Shown one piece after another: positions 40,790 to 49,426 of a DNA stretch of 64,000 nucleotides. This stretch comes from Bacillus methanolicus PB1 (lineage in GTDB: Bacteria > Bacillota > Bacilli > Bacillales > Cytobacillaceae): NCBI RefSeq assembly GCF_000262755.1, contig NZ_AFEU01000003.1:992001-1056000 (forward strand), in the 5' to 3' direction. Numbering within the stretch: position 1 is the stretch's first letter; the number at the start of each line of letters is the position of its first letter. The translations under genes and the position numbers were made by a program. Below the pieces are notes generated by a model. The model made no database searches and had not been told where the DNA came from. It was given only the letters and a program-made list of their open reading frames with translations.

Positions 40790-42160
40790 TTATTTGACCA
40801 TTTCGTTCGGTTTTCCCCATAAATCGCTTTCCTGTTTTGTTTCATGATCGGTTTGATTAGAAGGTTCTTCACGGCTTCCATTTTCAGGAATAGAAGGTTC
40901 CTTTTTCTTATCTGCAGTTTCAGGATTGGACGCGGCAGGAGTCTCCGTTGATTGTCCACTCTTTTCATCAGCGAAATTGTTTTCTTTTTCATTTATCGAA
41001 GAATCTTTTTCAATTAAACTTCTTCTGATTACGATCGGAACCGGCGGATAAAAATCTTCTGATAGCAGCTCTTTTTTTAAACGATTCCCATTTTTATCCG
41101 CAGTTTCCCGAAAAACTTTCACCAAGATACCTTCTTTTCTTTTATCAATTGTGATTATTTTGCCGAAAGGCAGCTGTGCACTGTATTGAATAATTGTCTT
41201 AGGTTTAAAAGTTTGTTTGTCTTCTGTTTTAACTTTGTATTGATAGGCAAATGTTGTTCCTTTTAAAGATACATAGAAAAGATCATTAATCATTTTAAAT
41301 TCTAATAGATACTTTTCGCTATTCGGGTTCGTAAACACTAGGTCCATATTTTTATTTCGATTGATTTTTGCTTCATACCCTGCATCTATATATGACGGCA
41401 ATTCTCTGCCTATATGGCGTTCAGTAATGGCGAAATTTGTCGGAAGCACCGTTTTGTAAATCGCAGTGGCTATCATACTTAATGCCTCAGAAGGAAAAGA
41501 TTCCGCATTGCTTTCCTTGATCGTTTTTAAAATAGAAAATTGTGACTGTGGAACGATCTCAATGGATGGGAACTGCTCGGTCCATTTCTGCAAATACTCC
41601 AAATTTCCGTCTGCTTTGATCGTCGTTTCAGAAATGACCTCTTTTTCTTCACCTGCCAATAAATATTCATCTATATTAATAGAATGCTCTCCTGCTTCAA
41701 GCATAGAGGCAAAAATAACGAGATCCTGTATGAACCGATCGAAATCAAATGTATCGGTATGAATCTCTTGCAACGTGAATTCTTCTATAAAAGCCAGCAA
41801 TCGTTCTTCATCCACTTTTACAACAAGCTGATTGGCCTTTCCGTTTTCGACCGTATCGATCGACTTCTTAAGGTCAAAAAGAAAATAATCCAAATCCATT
41901 TTTGTAGCCGTTTCTTTATAATGAAACGTTACAGTTGTGTTTTCAGACCATTCTTTTTGTTTTTCCATAACGAGATTCAAAGCTTCAGCTTTTGATAATC
42001 CTGAAATATCAATTTCGCTTATTCTCGTATTTTTTTCATAAACATCTTTATTTGATACGAATTTATCGAACGCCGCCGCTCCAAAATGAGAAAAACTGAA
42101 TAGAAAAGCAGTACAAAAAATTAGGACGAGAAAGAGCTTTGCTGCCTGAGGTTTCCTCAC
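40790..42160 (-). CDS. VanW-family exported protein of the pilus cluster
   Basis: 456 residues. N-terminal signal or membrane helix (residues 8-30), then an extracellular region; the VanW signature lies at about residues 270-330 (IDAGYEAKINRNKNMDLVFTNP, in part). The C-terminal 70 residues are a Glu/Ser/Pro/Thr-rich low-complexity tail. VanW proteins have no proven activity. Operon position directly before pilB (22 bp), and overlapping the next upstream gene by 4 bp, ties it to pilus function, perhaps in the wall or at the pilus exit. Confidence 0.8.
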   Translation of the reverse strand: MRKPQAAKLFLVLIFCTAFLFSFSHFGAAAFDKFVSNKDVYEKNTRISEIDISGLSKAEALNLVMEKQKEWSENTTVTFHYKETATKMDLDYFLFDLKKSIDTVENGKANQLVVKVDEERLLAFIEEFTLQEIHTDTFDFDRFIQDLVIFASMLEAGEHSINIDEYLLAGEEKEVISETTIKADGNLEYLQKWTEQFPSIEIVPQSQFSILKTIKESNAESFPSEALSMIATAIYKTVLPTNFAITERHIGRELPSYIDAGYEAKINRNKNMDLVFTNPNSEKYLLEFKMINDLFYVSLKGTTFAYQYKVKTEDKQTFKPKTIIQYSAQLPFGKIITIDKRKEGILVKVFRETADKNGNRLKKELLSEDFYPPVPIVIRRSLIEKDSSINEKENNFADEKSGQSTETPAASNPETADKKKEPSIPENGSREEPSNQTDHETKQESDLWGKPNEMVK

Positions 42161-42888
42161 GATGGGCCTCCTCCTTTACCAAGTTTGTTTGATTGAGAAA
42201 GAAAATCATCCTCCCTTGGTTCTTCATGTACAATTTCAGATTCCATGATGATCTTTTCCAGTTCAGCCATGTAATCCGCTTCATTTTCAATTTCCTTGCT
42301 CGCTTCTGATTCATTATCTGTTTTCTCGGAAATTTCAGCCTCTTCTTGAACAAGATCTGTTAATAATGAATCGTCCAAATAAAGATTCTCCATATCTTCA
42401 GCCAATGAAGGGACTGTTTCTTCGAGTAATTCCGAATTTCGAGCTAAAGTGACATTGTCCTCATCGAAGCTTTCGGAAACTTCATTTTGAAGAGAATCAC
42501 TTAATTCGATTTCATCCATTTCAACGGTTTGCGAAACATCCAAATCATCATTTTCAGTCGGGATATGTACTGGATAAGAATGAGATTGATGCGCATTTAC
42601 AGGTTCTAACAGCTGATCAGCTCCCTCTGCGATCTTTTCAACGTCTTCAAATAGAGCAGACTCCATTCTTTTAATTAAGATATAAGTTATGCAAATGGTT
42701 AGAATAAAAAGGATAAGTCCTGTTTTCCATAAACCGAGAGACCTATTCGCAACCAAACCGAAAGAAGCTAGTAAAAAAGAAACGGTCAAGACTATTAATT
42801 TTCCTTTTTTCGTTAAGCCGGTGGGTATAAAATAAAGTATAGGAACTAAAAAAATGAGTGAAAGCGTGAGAAATAGAAAGGATATCAT
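42157..42888 (-). CDS. membrane protein with long acidic C-terminal domain, first gene of the pilus operon
   Basis: 243 residues, not recognised. Three membrane helices in the first 75 residues (FLFLTLSLIFLVPILYFIP; VLTVSFLLASFGLVA; GLILFILTICITYILI), followed by about 165 residues rich in Glu, Asp and Ser with few positives, probably disordered in the cytoplasm or outside. ATG at 42888 has GGGAGGAG upstream. It overlaps the VanW-type gene by 4 bp, so is co-translated with it. Divergent from the minor-pilin operon, sharing a 162-bp control region. Confidence 0.7.
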   Translation of the reverse strand: MISFLFLTLSLIFLVPILYFIPTGLTKKGKLIVLTVSFLLASFGLVANRSLGLWKTGLILFILTICITYILIKRMESALFEDVEKIAEGADQLLEPVNAHQSHSYPVHIPTENDDLDVSQTVEMDEIELSDSLQNEVSESFDEDNVTLARNSELLEETVPSLAEDMENLYLDDSLLTDLVQEEAEISEKTDNESEASKEIENEADYMAELEKIIMESEIVHEEPREDDFLSQSNKLGKGGGPS

Positions 42889-43013
42889 TCTTTCACTCCT
42901 CCCATAATAGGATAAAAGAATTAATAGAGCAGTTTTTGCAAATTTTCAACGTTTTTTTGGCGTTTTTCCTTATTTCGACCATTTAAGACAAAGTTTAAAG
43001 GCTACAAGTATTG

Positions 43014-43019
43014 TATAAT
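43014..43019 (+). promoter_or_regulatory. -10 element of the minor pilin operon
   Basis: Plus strand TGTATAAT ends 31 bp before the ATG at 43051, in the gap shared with the divergent pilus operon. No good -35 is seen. Confidence 0.45.
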
Positions 43020-43050
43020 ATTATAAGATTTTTTGAAAGAAGGGAGCAAA

Positions 43051-43563
43051 ATGAATCTAAAAAAATTCCTTCATAATTCAAAAGGATTAACATTAATCGA
43101 AATTTTGGTATCCCTTACGATATTAGGAATTATTATGATAGGTTGTATGAAATTTTTCACACAAGCTTATTCTTATACGAATATGAATCAAAAGAAAACA
43201 GCGGCCATCAATGTGGCAAGAAATGCGATGATGTATATCGAAAATGAGAGTTTTATTGAAATCCGACAAAAATTTGAAGAGGATCCGAAGGAAGAACTAA
43301 CGTTAATGATTTGCGATAATCCAGAGGATAAAGATGATCCGAATGATCCTTACGAAAAATTTTGGAATGGAGAAGCTCCCGGTTCATCGTGTTCGCCAAT
43401 TACTGTGAACGATATAAAATATGATGTAAAAGTTCGTGCAGATTTAGACAAAGACAATCGTGATTTTTTTCTGCCTATTACAGTTGAAGTGCAATGGGTC
43501 ATTAATGACAAGGAGAACAAGATCGAAATTGAAGGGGTAATGAAGAGTGAAGATATTCGATGA
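43051..43563 (+). CDS. minor pilin/pseudopilin (PulG/PilV-like)
   Basis: 170 residues. Class III signal peptide: basic leader MNLKKFLHNSKG and mature LTLIEILVSLTILGIIMIG with the Glu at position 5. C-terminal domain small and acidic with two or three Cys residues (MICDNPED, GSSCSPI), possibly a disulfide. Start at 43051 has GAAGGGAGC. First gene of a plus-strand operon of three prepilin-like proteins, probably tip or priming components of the pilus. Confidence 0.87.
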   Translation: MNLKKFLHNSKGLTLIEILVSLTILGIIMIGCMKFFTQAYSYTNMNQKKTAAINVARNAMMYIENESFIEIRQKFEEDPKEELTLMICDNPEDKDDPNDPYEKFWNGEAPGSSCSPITVNDIKYDVKVRADLDKDNRDFFLPITVEVQWVINDKENKIEIEGVMKSEDIR

Positions 43564-44143
43564 AAAAGGGGTTACTTTATATGAGCTACTCGCGACCTTT
43601 GCGATCACGATGATTGTTCTCCCTGTTATATATGGCGTTTTTACATCCGGAATCAAGTTGTACAATAAAATTCAAATTGAGGGGCAGCTGCGGGACGAAG
43701 CAGATTATGCCGCAACGATGGTGATGAATACCTTTTATTCCTTCCCATTTGATTATGTGAAGGGATGCGGTGAAAATGAAAGTAAAAATTGTATCGTACT
43801 TATTGATGGAACGTATACCGATATCCAAGATGTCAAAGGTATCGAAAAAGGCCAGAGCGGACACTTTTACGATATTAATCAAGAAAAAAAATATGATGAA
43901 GAGCGTACTTTGCGTATCGCTTTAACAGATGAAAATAATCAAGAAAAAACACAAATCACGATCGACGGAACACCCTTAGAAGGAATTGCTGACTTTAAAG
44001 ACTCCAAGATTTCGTTTGCTTGCTATAAATATAAAGATAACGAAACGAATGAATGTGAAAGCGGCATCATTTACCTTGACTTTTTTTTGCAACATGAAAG
44101 ATTGGAAAAACCGCTAGAATTAGAGAGCGAATTCGGATTCTAA
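43547..44143 (+). CDS. minor pilin (PilW-like)
   Basis: 198 residues. Prepilin signal KGVTLYELLATFAITMIVLP; Glu at mature position 5 is kept. The rest is a globular domain with Cys residues in VKGCGENESKNCIVL and ISFACYKYKDNETNECESG that could form disulfides. Overlaps the previous gene by 17 bp, so coupled. PilW-type proteins act at the pilus tip. Confidence 0.85.
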   Translation: MKIFDEKGVTLYELLATFAITMIVLPVIYGVFTSGIKLYNKIQIEGQLRDEADYAATMVMNTFYSFPFDYVKGCGENESKNCIVLIDGTYTDIQDVKGIEKGQSGHFYDINQEKKYDEERTLRIALTDENNQEKTQITIDGTPLEGIADFKDSKISFACYKYKDNETNECESGIIYLDFFLQHERLEKPLELESEFGF

Positions 44144-44157
44144 AAGGGGGAAACAGC

Positions 44158-46032
44158 ATGCTGAAAAATGAACGCGGAAACAGTTTAATAACGGTTTTGT
44201 TAGTTTCCCTTGTTTTTACGACCCTCGGCCTGGCCATTATCGCTTCTTCCATCGGCGGGGCAAAGAGAGTTGAAACGAGAGAAAGTGATATCCATATAAC
44301 ATATGATGCTGTAAAAATAATCGAAAAGTTGACGGCTGATTTGGCAACCTCAATGGGGTCAATTAGTTTGGATTGGGAAGATGACAGCTTTAAGCCAAAT
44401 ATAAGCGATTACGAGACACAATTAAGGAATTTATTTAATGAAAAAGTACAACAATATAGTGGCGAGGAGATGGTTGAGTGTTTGACGATTGTCGACATAA
44501 GCAACTCCACTCCTACTAAGTACGTTGATTCATCCAACAGTTGTTTGGAGCAAGTTGATCATAACTCCATTCATTATGAAATAGATACAAATAATGATAT
44601 TACAAGAGCTTTTGAAATTGTGCTTGTTACAAAAAATCCGCTTGAATATGAAGGAAAAATTACGCGGATTCTTAGAAAAAGGTTCATCCTTTCCCCATTG
44701 TCAAGCTTTTTAAAATATGCAGCAGGCTCTTATTCCGAGGAGAAAAATAAAGGTTTATTCTTAAATGGATCAGCAAATATTTATGGAAATATTTACGCAA
44801 ACCAAATGGCGATTAATGAAAATGCGAAATACCAAGAAAGGGACGGTGATTGGTCCGAACAATCTACACCGATGAGTTCGATCAATGGAGACATTTTTAG
44901 TAATACATCCAACCTTTTTCCGCTCATGAAAGAAGAAAACTTTTATAAAGGCGAAGTTCCGGATCTAAAGCATGACAGTCAATTTGTAAACATTGATTTT
45001 GATAAGACGATGAATGTTCAAACGAACAAAATTTTAGAAGATAGCGAACTATCCACTGAAAGAATTGGAGATGGTACTGGTTTTTCAGAACAGTTGAAGA
45101 ATGAAATAAAAAGCAAAAGCCAAGAAGAATCTAGCTCGAAGGACATAAAGGTTGACGGTGATCTCGTTATCAACAGTAAAAAGAATCCCATTTTTATCGA
45201 TAAAAAAGTGTGGGTAAATGGAGACTTATATTTGCTAAGTTATAATGATATCAATCTTCTGGAAAATGTATATGTCTCAGGGAAGCTTCACATCATCAAC
45301 CATGACGGGAAAATAGAATTTCAGAAAAATATTTTATGTGCTGATTCGATTAACATTGAATCTAACGCAGACAACAAAAATGACAGGGCATCAAAAGGAT
45401 TAAAAGTCAATGGGGATATCGTTACCGGCAACAAACTTTCTGTTAAGGCATTCAATACTGCGATTGAATTTAACAAAAATATAATTGTCAACGGTTCTCT
45501 AACCATATCAGGAGATGAATCAGACAATGATCATGAAGATGATGAGGTTATTTTTGATTCCGTAGTATATGTTGGAGGGAAAGCCTTTTTATCAAATGTG
45601 AATATTCTTGGTGCAGAAGAAAATAAGAAACATCTTGTATTAATGACGAAAAAAGATCTCGTTATTACGAGAATGAATGAGTTTAATAATTTTCAGGATA
45701 CTGCCGAAGGGGAAAAACCGTACTTGCCGTCTGCCGACGATAAGATAAAACCACTCAAAGCATTTTTCTACACAGAAGAAAAGGCAGAGTTGTACGGGGT
45801 CGGATCTCTTTTTTACATTAACGGCGGCATCTTCGCAAAAGAACAGCTTGAAATTAACGCTGTACGTGGCAAAGTGACAGACATTAATGACTTACCGTCC
45901 AAATCATCACAAGAAGACCAGTTATCCAGATTTATTGTTGAATATAACAAAAATGTTTTGCTGGAAAAAATAGAGGCTCTTCCAATTGTTGAACATCTGC
46001 AATTTTTTTCGGATGAATTAATTATAGAATAG
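44158..46032 (+). CDS. large PilX-like protein with bactofilin-like repeats
   Basis: 624 residues. N terminus resembles PilX (ERGNSLITVLLVSLVFTTLG) with a hydrophobic helix but no Glu at position 5, as in other PilX-type proteins. Residues 200-520 carry a run of short beta-strand repeats with Gly-Asn/Asp turns (NGSANIYGNIYANQ, VDGDLVINSKKNPIFID, WVNGDLYLLS, VSGKLHII, NGDIVTGNKLSVKAF, VNGSLTISG) like the right-handed beta-solenoid of bactofilins. It may be a surface-exposed tip adhesin or scaffold. RBS AAAAGGGGG. The stop codon adjoins repeat copy G. Confidence 0.8.
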   Translation: MLKNERGNSLITVLLVSLVFTTLGLAIIASSIGGAKRVETRESDIHITYDAVKIIEKLTADLATSMGSISLDWEDDSFKPNISDYETQLRNLFNEKVQQYSGEEMVECLTIVDISNSTPTKYVDSSNSCLEQVDHNSIHYEIDTNNDITRAFEIVLVTKNPLEYEGKITRILRKRFILSPLSSFLKYAAGSYSEEKNKGLFLNGSANIYGNIYANQMAINENAKYQERDGDWSEQSTPMSSINGDIFSNTSNLFPLMKEENFYKGEVPDLKHDSQFVNIDFDKTMNVQTNKILEDSELSTERIGDGTGFSEQLKNEIKSKSQEESSSKDIKVDGDLVINSKKNPIFIDKKVWVNGDLYLLSYNDINLLENVYVSGKLHIINHDGKIEFQKNILCADSINIESNADNKNDRASKGLKVNGDIVTGNKLSVKAFNTAIEFNKNIIVNGSLTISGDESDNDHEDDEVIFDSVVYVGGKAFLSNVNILGAEENKKHLVLMTKKDLVITRMNEFNNFQDTAEGEKPYLPSADDKIKPLKAFFYTEEKAELYGVGSLFYINGGIFAKEQLEINAVRGKVTDINDLPSKSSQEDQLSRFIVEYNKNVLLEKIEALPIVEHLQFFSDELIIE

Positions 46033-46084
46033 AAAGAGGCTGTCTCAAAGCCCAAGGGTCAGACCCTTATGAGACAGCCTCTTT
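46033..46084. repeat. palindromic repeat, subfamily 1, short copy G (52 bp)
   Basis: Perfect 15-bp ends AAAGAGGCTGTCTCA and TGAGACAGCCTCTTT with just AAGCCC and a single AAGGGTCAGACCCTTA box between. It lacks the AT-rich centre and one box. It starts at the base after a stop codon on the plus strand and ends 3 bp before a stop on the minus strand, so it can serve as bidirectional terminator for convergent genes. Confidence 0.95.
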
Positions 46085-46087
46085 TGT

Positions 46088-47689
46088 TTACCAACGTCCG
46101 GCGCCTGGTGGCCCGTCGTCTTCATCATCATTAGAATTTGTTATTACTTCAAACAGCACAGATGCTTGCGGCTGATTACCATTGCGCTGTTTTTCTGCCG
46201 TTGCCGTTACTGTTGAGTATCCGATTTCCTTTCCGATGACATACCATTTTCCATTTTCCTCTATAACTTGAACTTTGTTTTTCATTTCTGTTACAACGTC
46301 AACAATATTCTTTTGTGTCGCATTGTCAGGGTTGAAAATGAGCAAATCTGTCAGTGGGATTTTTTCTCCAAGGCCTATTTTAAAGACCGTTTTCTTAAAT
46401 TTAAGTTCTTCCAGTGGTATATATGGATCTTTGACTTTGATCTGAACAGTCACAACGATATTTGATCCGTCTTTTGTACGCACAACCAGCTCAGTCTCAC
46501 CTTCGGTCTTTCCAAGAATCCGATTCGCCTCAGTGAATTCAGCAATCGTTTCGTCACCGATTTCAAAATCTAAATCCTGATTCGTCGCATCAGAAGGATG
46601 AATGTTTACTGTAAAAGCTGCTGTTTTACCTGTTTCAATTTCAATCGGATTAGGTTGGACGGTAATGGATTCAATCCGTTTTTCAATCGTTATTGTCTTC
46701 GTCATTATATTCTCCGGAAGGGAAAATCCGCCTTCACTTTTTACGGATATAACCGTTGTCCCATATTTAGTTACACTAATAGAATCTCCTTGAGAAAACT
46801 GCTTCCAGTCTTCGTTGTTAAGTCTATAAAAATATTTTACATTTTCACCCGGAACGAGACGACTTAAATTTACAATAACGTCACTATCTGTTACAGAACC
46901 GCTTGATAAAATCTGATTCGTTTTCGAGTTTTTCATTGTAAAATCAGGCTGCAAATACAGGTTGGCCGTTTCATCATTTGCATAAGTGATTTTTATAGTA
47001 TAGTCATTTTCCTTAACCATAGACTTTACCGGCTGATTTAATAATTTTGTTTGCGCGCCATAATTAGTCGAGTTGTATGAAATCATCCCACTGCTGTCCC
47101 CTTCATAATAATAATCAGGGAATGTTAATCTCACTTTCATGTTGATAATTTGAGAACGCGGCGGGGGAGAAAGTGAAGATTTTAGTTTGCCGTTTCGGGA
47201 ATCTGTGAACTCCATTTCTGCTTTTGGCATGCTGACATTTTGCAAAGCCCAGTCAGCCTGCAATACTACGGAGAACCCGATTTTGTCCGGTGTGAATTTT
47301 TTCTTGTCATAGGCAATTGTGTTATTTAGTACAATCTCAAGTGTTCGTTTTCCATTAACTATTTTTTCGGAAACAGATGGTTTTGTTTCTAATCCTTCAA
47401 GATCTCGTATAGAATCCTCGATGTCTGCTAACTTGATCCCATCCGGCAATGGCTGGAATATTTTTATATCGGATAATTTTCCTTTTTTGTTCCCTTCAAT
47501 TGGCTCTAAAGAAAATAAAAGTTTAAACCGGTTGCTTTCACTGTTTTCATCACGAAACTTAATCAAATTTTCAGGAGGAAACTGTGGATTCACTGCCTGA
47601 AGGCTTACATTTCCTTTAAGCGAAGGTTCATCCGAATCACAAGCCGTTATAAAGACTATTAACAACAAAGCAACTAGAACTTTCTTCAT
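46088..47689 (-). CDS. lipoprotein with Big2-type Ig-like domain, pilus locus
   Basis: 533 residues. Lipobox ITAC after an 16-residue signal. Residues about 60-200 form a region of beta-rich sequence not recognised; residues 335-415 are a Big2 (bacterial Ig-like) domain (ITVQPNPIEIETGKTAAFTV, GKTEGETELVVRTKDGS), and a second similar module may follow. Ends in a Gly/Pro tail. Anchored outside the membrane. Convergent to the minor-pilin operon and close to it, so probably an accessory for pilus or adhesion, but this is inferred from place only. Confidence 0.8.
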   Translation of the reverse strand: MKKVLVALLLIVFITACDSDEPSLKGNVSLQAVNPQFPPENLIKFRDENSESNRFKLLFSLEPIEGNKKGKLSDIKIFQPLPDGIKLADIEDSIRDLEGLETKPSVSEKIVNGKRTLEIVLNNTIAYDKKKFTPDKIGFSVVLQADWALQNVSMPKAEMEFTDSRNGKLKSSLSPPPRSQIINMKVRLTFPDYYYEGDSSGMISYNSTNYGAQTKLLNQPVKSMVKENDYTIKITYANDETANLYLQPDFTMKNSKTNQILSSGSVTDSDVIVNLSRLVPGENVKYFYRLNNEDWKQFSQGDSISVTKYGTTVISVKSEGGFSLPENIMTKTITIEKRIESITVQPNPIEIETGKTAAFTVNIHPSDATNQDLDFEIGDETIAEFTEANRILGKTEGETELVVRTKDGSNIVVTVQIKVKDPYIPLEELKFKKTVFKIGLGEKIPLTDLLIFNPDNATQKNIVDVVTEMKNKVQVIEENGKWYVIGKEIGYSTVTATAEKQRNGNQPQASVLFEVITNSNDDEDDGPPGAGRW

Positions 47690-47794
47690 TGCCTACTAGC
47701 TCCATTTCAAGAACTGCGAATTTATTACTACTATTATACCAAATTACCTATCTATGCCAATCTGCAAAAATTAATATTTTGTAAACGAATAATA

Positions 47795-47914
47795 AGGCTG
47801 TCTCAAAAGCCCAAGGGTCAGACCCCATAACATAATATATAGGACATAATGTTGGATAAATGTGGCTATATATTGATAAATGCACATGGGGTCAGACCCT
47901 TATGAGACAGCCTC
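47795..47914. repeat. palindromic repeat, subfamily 1, copy H
   Basis: 120 bp with ends AGGCTGTCTCA and TGAGACAGCCT, GGGTCAGACCCCAT and ATGGGGTCAGACCC boxes and facing ATATATAG and CTATATAT. Lies 13 bp beyond the stop of the GGDEF remnant. Confidence 0.94.
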
Positions 47915-47926
47915 CATTAACTTTTT

Positions 47927-48086
47927 CTATTTTACATATTCCGCAAATTTGTTCCTTCCGGCACGTTTTGCTCCTACATATAATGCCCTGTCAGCGTGAC
48001 GGATGAGAGCAAGGGCATCGTCCGGATCTTCAAGGGCAGCTGCTGAGTATTTTGGCAAATTTTCAATATTTTCACAGGATGCCAAG
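47927..48086 (-). pseudogene. 3' remnant of a GGDEF (diguanylate cyclase) gene
   Basis: About 52 codons starting at the folC stop and ending in a TAG at 47927. They read ASCENIENLPKY, then LEDPDDALALIRHADRALY and GAKRAGRNKFAEYVK, the typical end of a GGDEF domain (helix ADRALYxAKRxGRN). The GGDEF active-site loop and the rest of the gene are missing, and an in-frame TGA precedes it inside folC. No start or ribosome site is present, so it is a deletion remnant. Repeat H lies next to it. Intact GGDEF genes next to folC occur in related bacilli, as far as I recall. Confidence 0.85.
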
Positions 48087-49394
48087 TCAATTTTTCAATA
48101 GATCAACAAGTTCAAATCTTGCCTCGGAAAGAAAATAAAGAGATCCGGTAATCACAAGAACATCTTGTTCTTTTAATTGCTCAATTTCTGTTTGCAAAAA
48201 AGCTTTCCAATCATTAACCGCATGTTTATTTTCCGACATGCTCAACTTAAGCAGATCTTGAGGGGATGCTGCTCTTGGGAAATCAAAATCAGTAAACGTG
48301 ATTTTTTCAGCAATGCTGTCCAACATTGCAATCATGTTATCCAGTTTTTTGTCTTTTAAAGCTGTGAATAAAATCTTTATTTTTTTCTCATTAAAACGGC
48401 TTTTAAGTTCATTTATGAGAGCTGTAATTCCTTCTTCATTATGGGCTCCATCGATGACAACAAATGGGTTTTCGGAAAGAATCTCAAATCTTCCCGGCCA
48501 CCGGGCTGATAACAAGCCTTTTCTCAAATGTTTTTCTTCGATTTGAAAAGAATAATAATGTACAAGAAGTTCTGAAGCCATTACCGCTAAAGCTGCATTT
48601 TCGATCTGATGTTGACCAATCATTTCAATTTGCAGATCCGGGAAACTTTTAAACAGCGTTGAAACTGTAAATCTTTCCCCTTTAGGCAATGAAGAGCGGT
48701 CTTCTATCAAGATGTCCTTCCCAAGTTGAACTAGAGAAGCTTTTTTAGAATCTGCTTGTTCTTTAATTACATTTAAAGCGTCTGCTTGCTTGACAGCAGT
48801 TACGACCGGTACACCGTTTTTTATAATGCCTGCTTTCTCAAAAGCAATTTCACGCAAAGAATGCCCCAATATGTTTGTATGGTCCAACCCGATATTTGTG
48901 ATGATTGAAAGAAGCGGATAGATTATATTCGTTGAATCAAATCTCCCGCCAAGGCCAACTTCAAAGATGACGATATCGACCGGATTTACTTTTGAAAAAT
49001 AATAGATCGACATCGCAGTGATCACTTCAAATTCCGTCGGCCCGCCGAGCTCGGTTTTTTCAAGCTCTTCTGCCAGCGGAAAAATAACATTGGCAAGCTC
49101 GGTAATTTCGTGATCAGTGACAGGTGTTCCATTTACGCTGATTCGTTCATTGAATTGTTCAAAATACGGCGATGTAAATGTACCGACATCATATCCGGCA
49201 TTCTGTAAAATAGAACGAAGAAATGTTACCGTTGATCCTTTTCCGTTTGTTCCGCCTACATGGACGGTTTTTAATCTTCTTTCAGGATGATTTAGCTTTT
49301 CCATCATCCACTCCATTCGTTTTAATCCCGGTTTCATTCCGAGCCGAAGTCGTGAATGAATCCAGTTAAGAGCTTCGCTATATGTATGAAACAT
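48087..49394 (-). CDS. folC: folylpolyglutamate synthase/dihydrofolate synthase
   Basis: 435 residues. Mur-ligase fold with P-loop VGGTNGKGSTV, the family pattern VGLGGRFDSTNI, DHTNILGHS and GAHNEEGITALI. Adds glutamate to folates. ATG at 49394 with GGAGATGG upstream. Directly after valS as in B. subtilis, yet here repeat I separates the two genes. At its 3' end the GGDEF remnant starts within two bases of the stop. Confidence 0.96.
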   Translation of the reverse strand: MFHTYSEALNWIHSRLRLGMKPGLKRMEWMMEKLNHPERRLKTVHVGGTNGKGSTVTFLRSILQNAGYDVGTFTSPYFEQFNERISVNGTPVTDHEITELANVIFPLAEELEKTELGGPTEFEVITAMSIYYFSKVNPVDIVIFEVGLGGRFDSTNIIYPLLSIITNIGLDHTNILGHSLREIAFEKAGIIKNGVPVVTAVKQADALNVIKEQADSKKASLVQLGKDILIEDRSSLPKGERFTVSTLFKSFPDLQIEMIGQHQIENAALAVMASELLVHYYSFQIEEKHLRKGLLSARWPGRFEILSENPFVVIDGAHNEEGITALINELKSRFNEKKIKILFTALKDKKLDNMIAMLDSIAEKITFTDFDFPRAASPQDLLKLSMSENKHAVNDWKAFLQTEIEQLKEQDVLVITGSLYFLSEARFELVDLLKN

Positions 49395-49426
49395 ATCACC
49401 ATCTCCTTTTGTTTAAGAACAAAACG

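Noticed and set aside
40768-40992. Upstream extension of PilB by 75 residues
   Set aside because: It overlaps the vanW-type gene and has a Lys/Arg-rich random-looking sequence; the ATG at 40767 opens the known domain.
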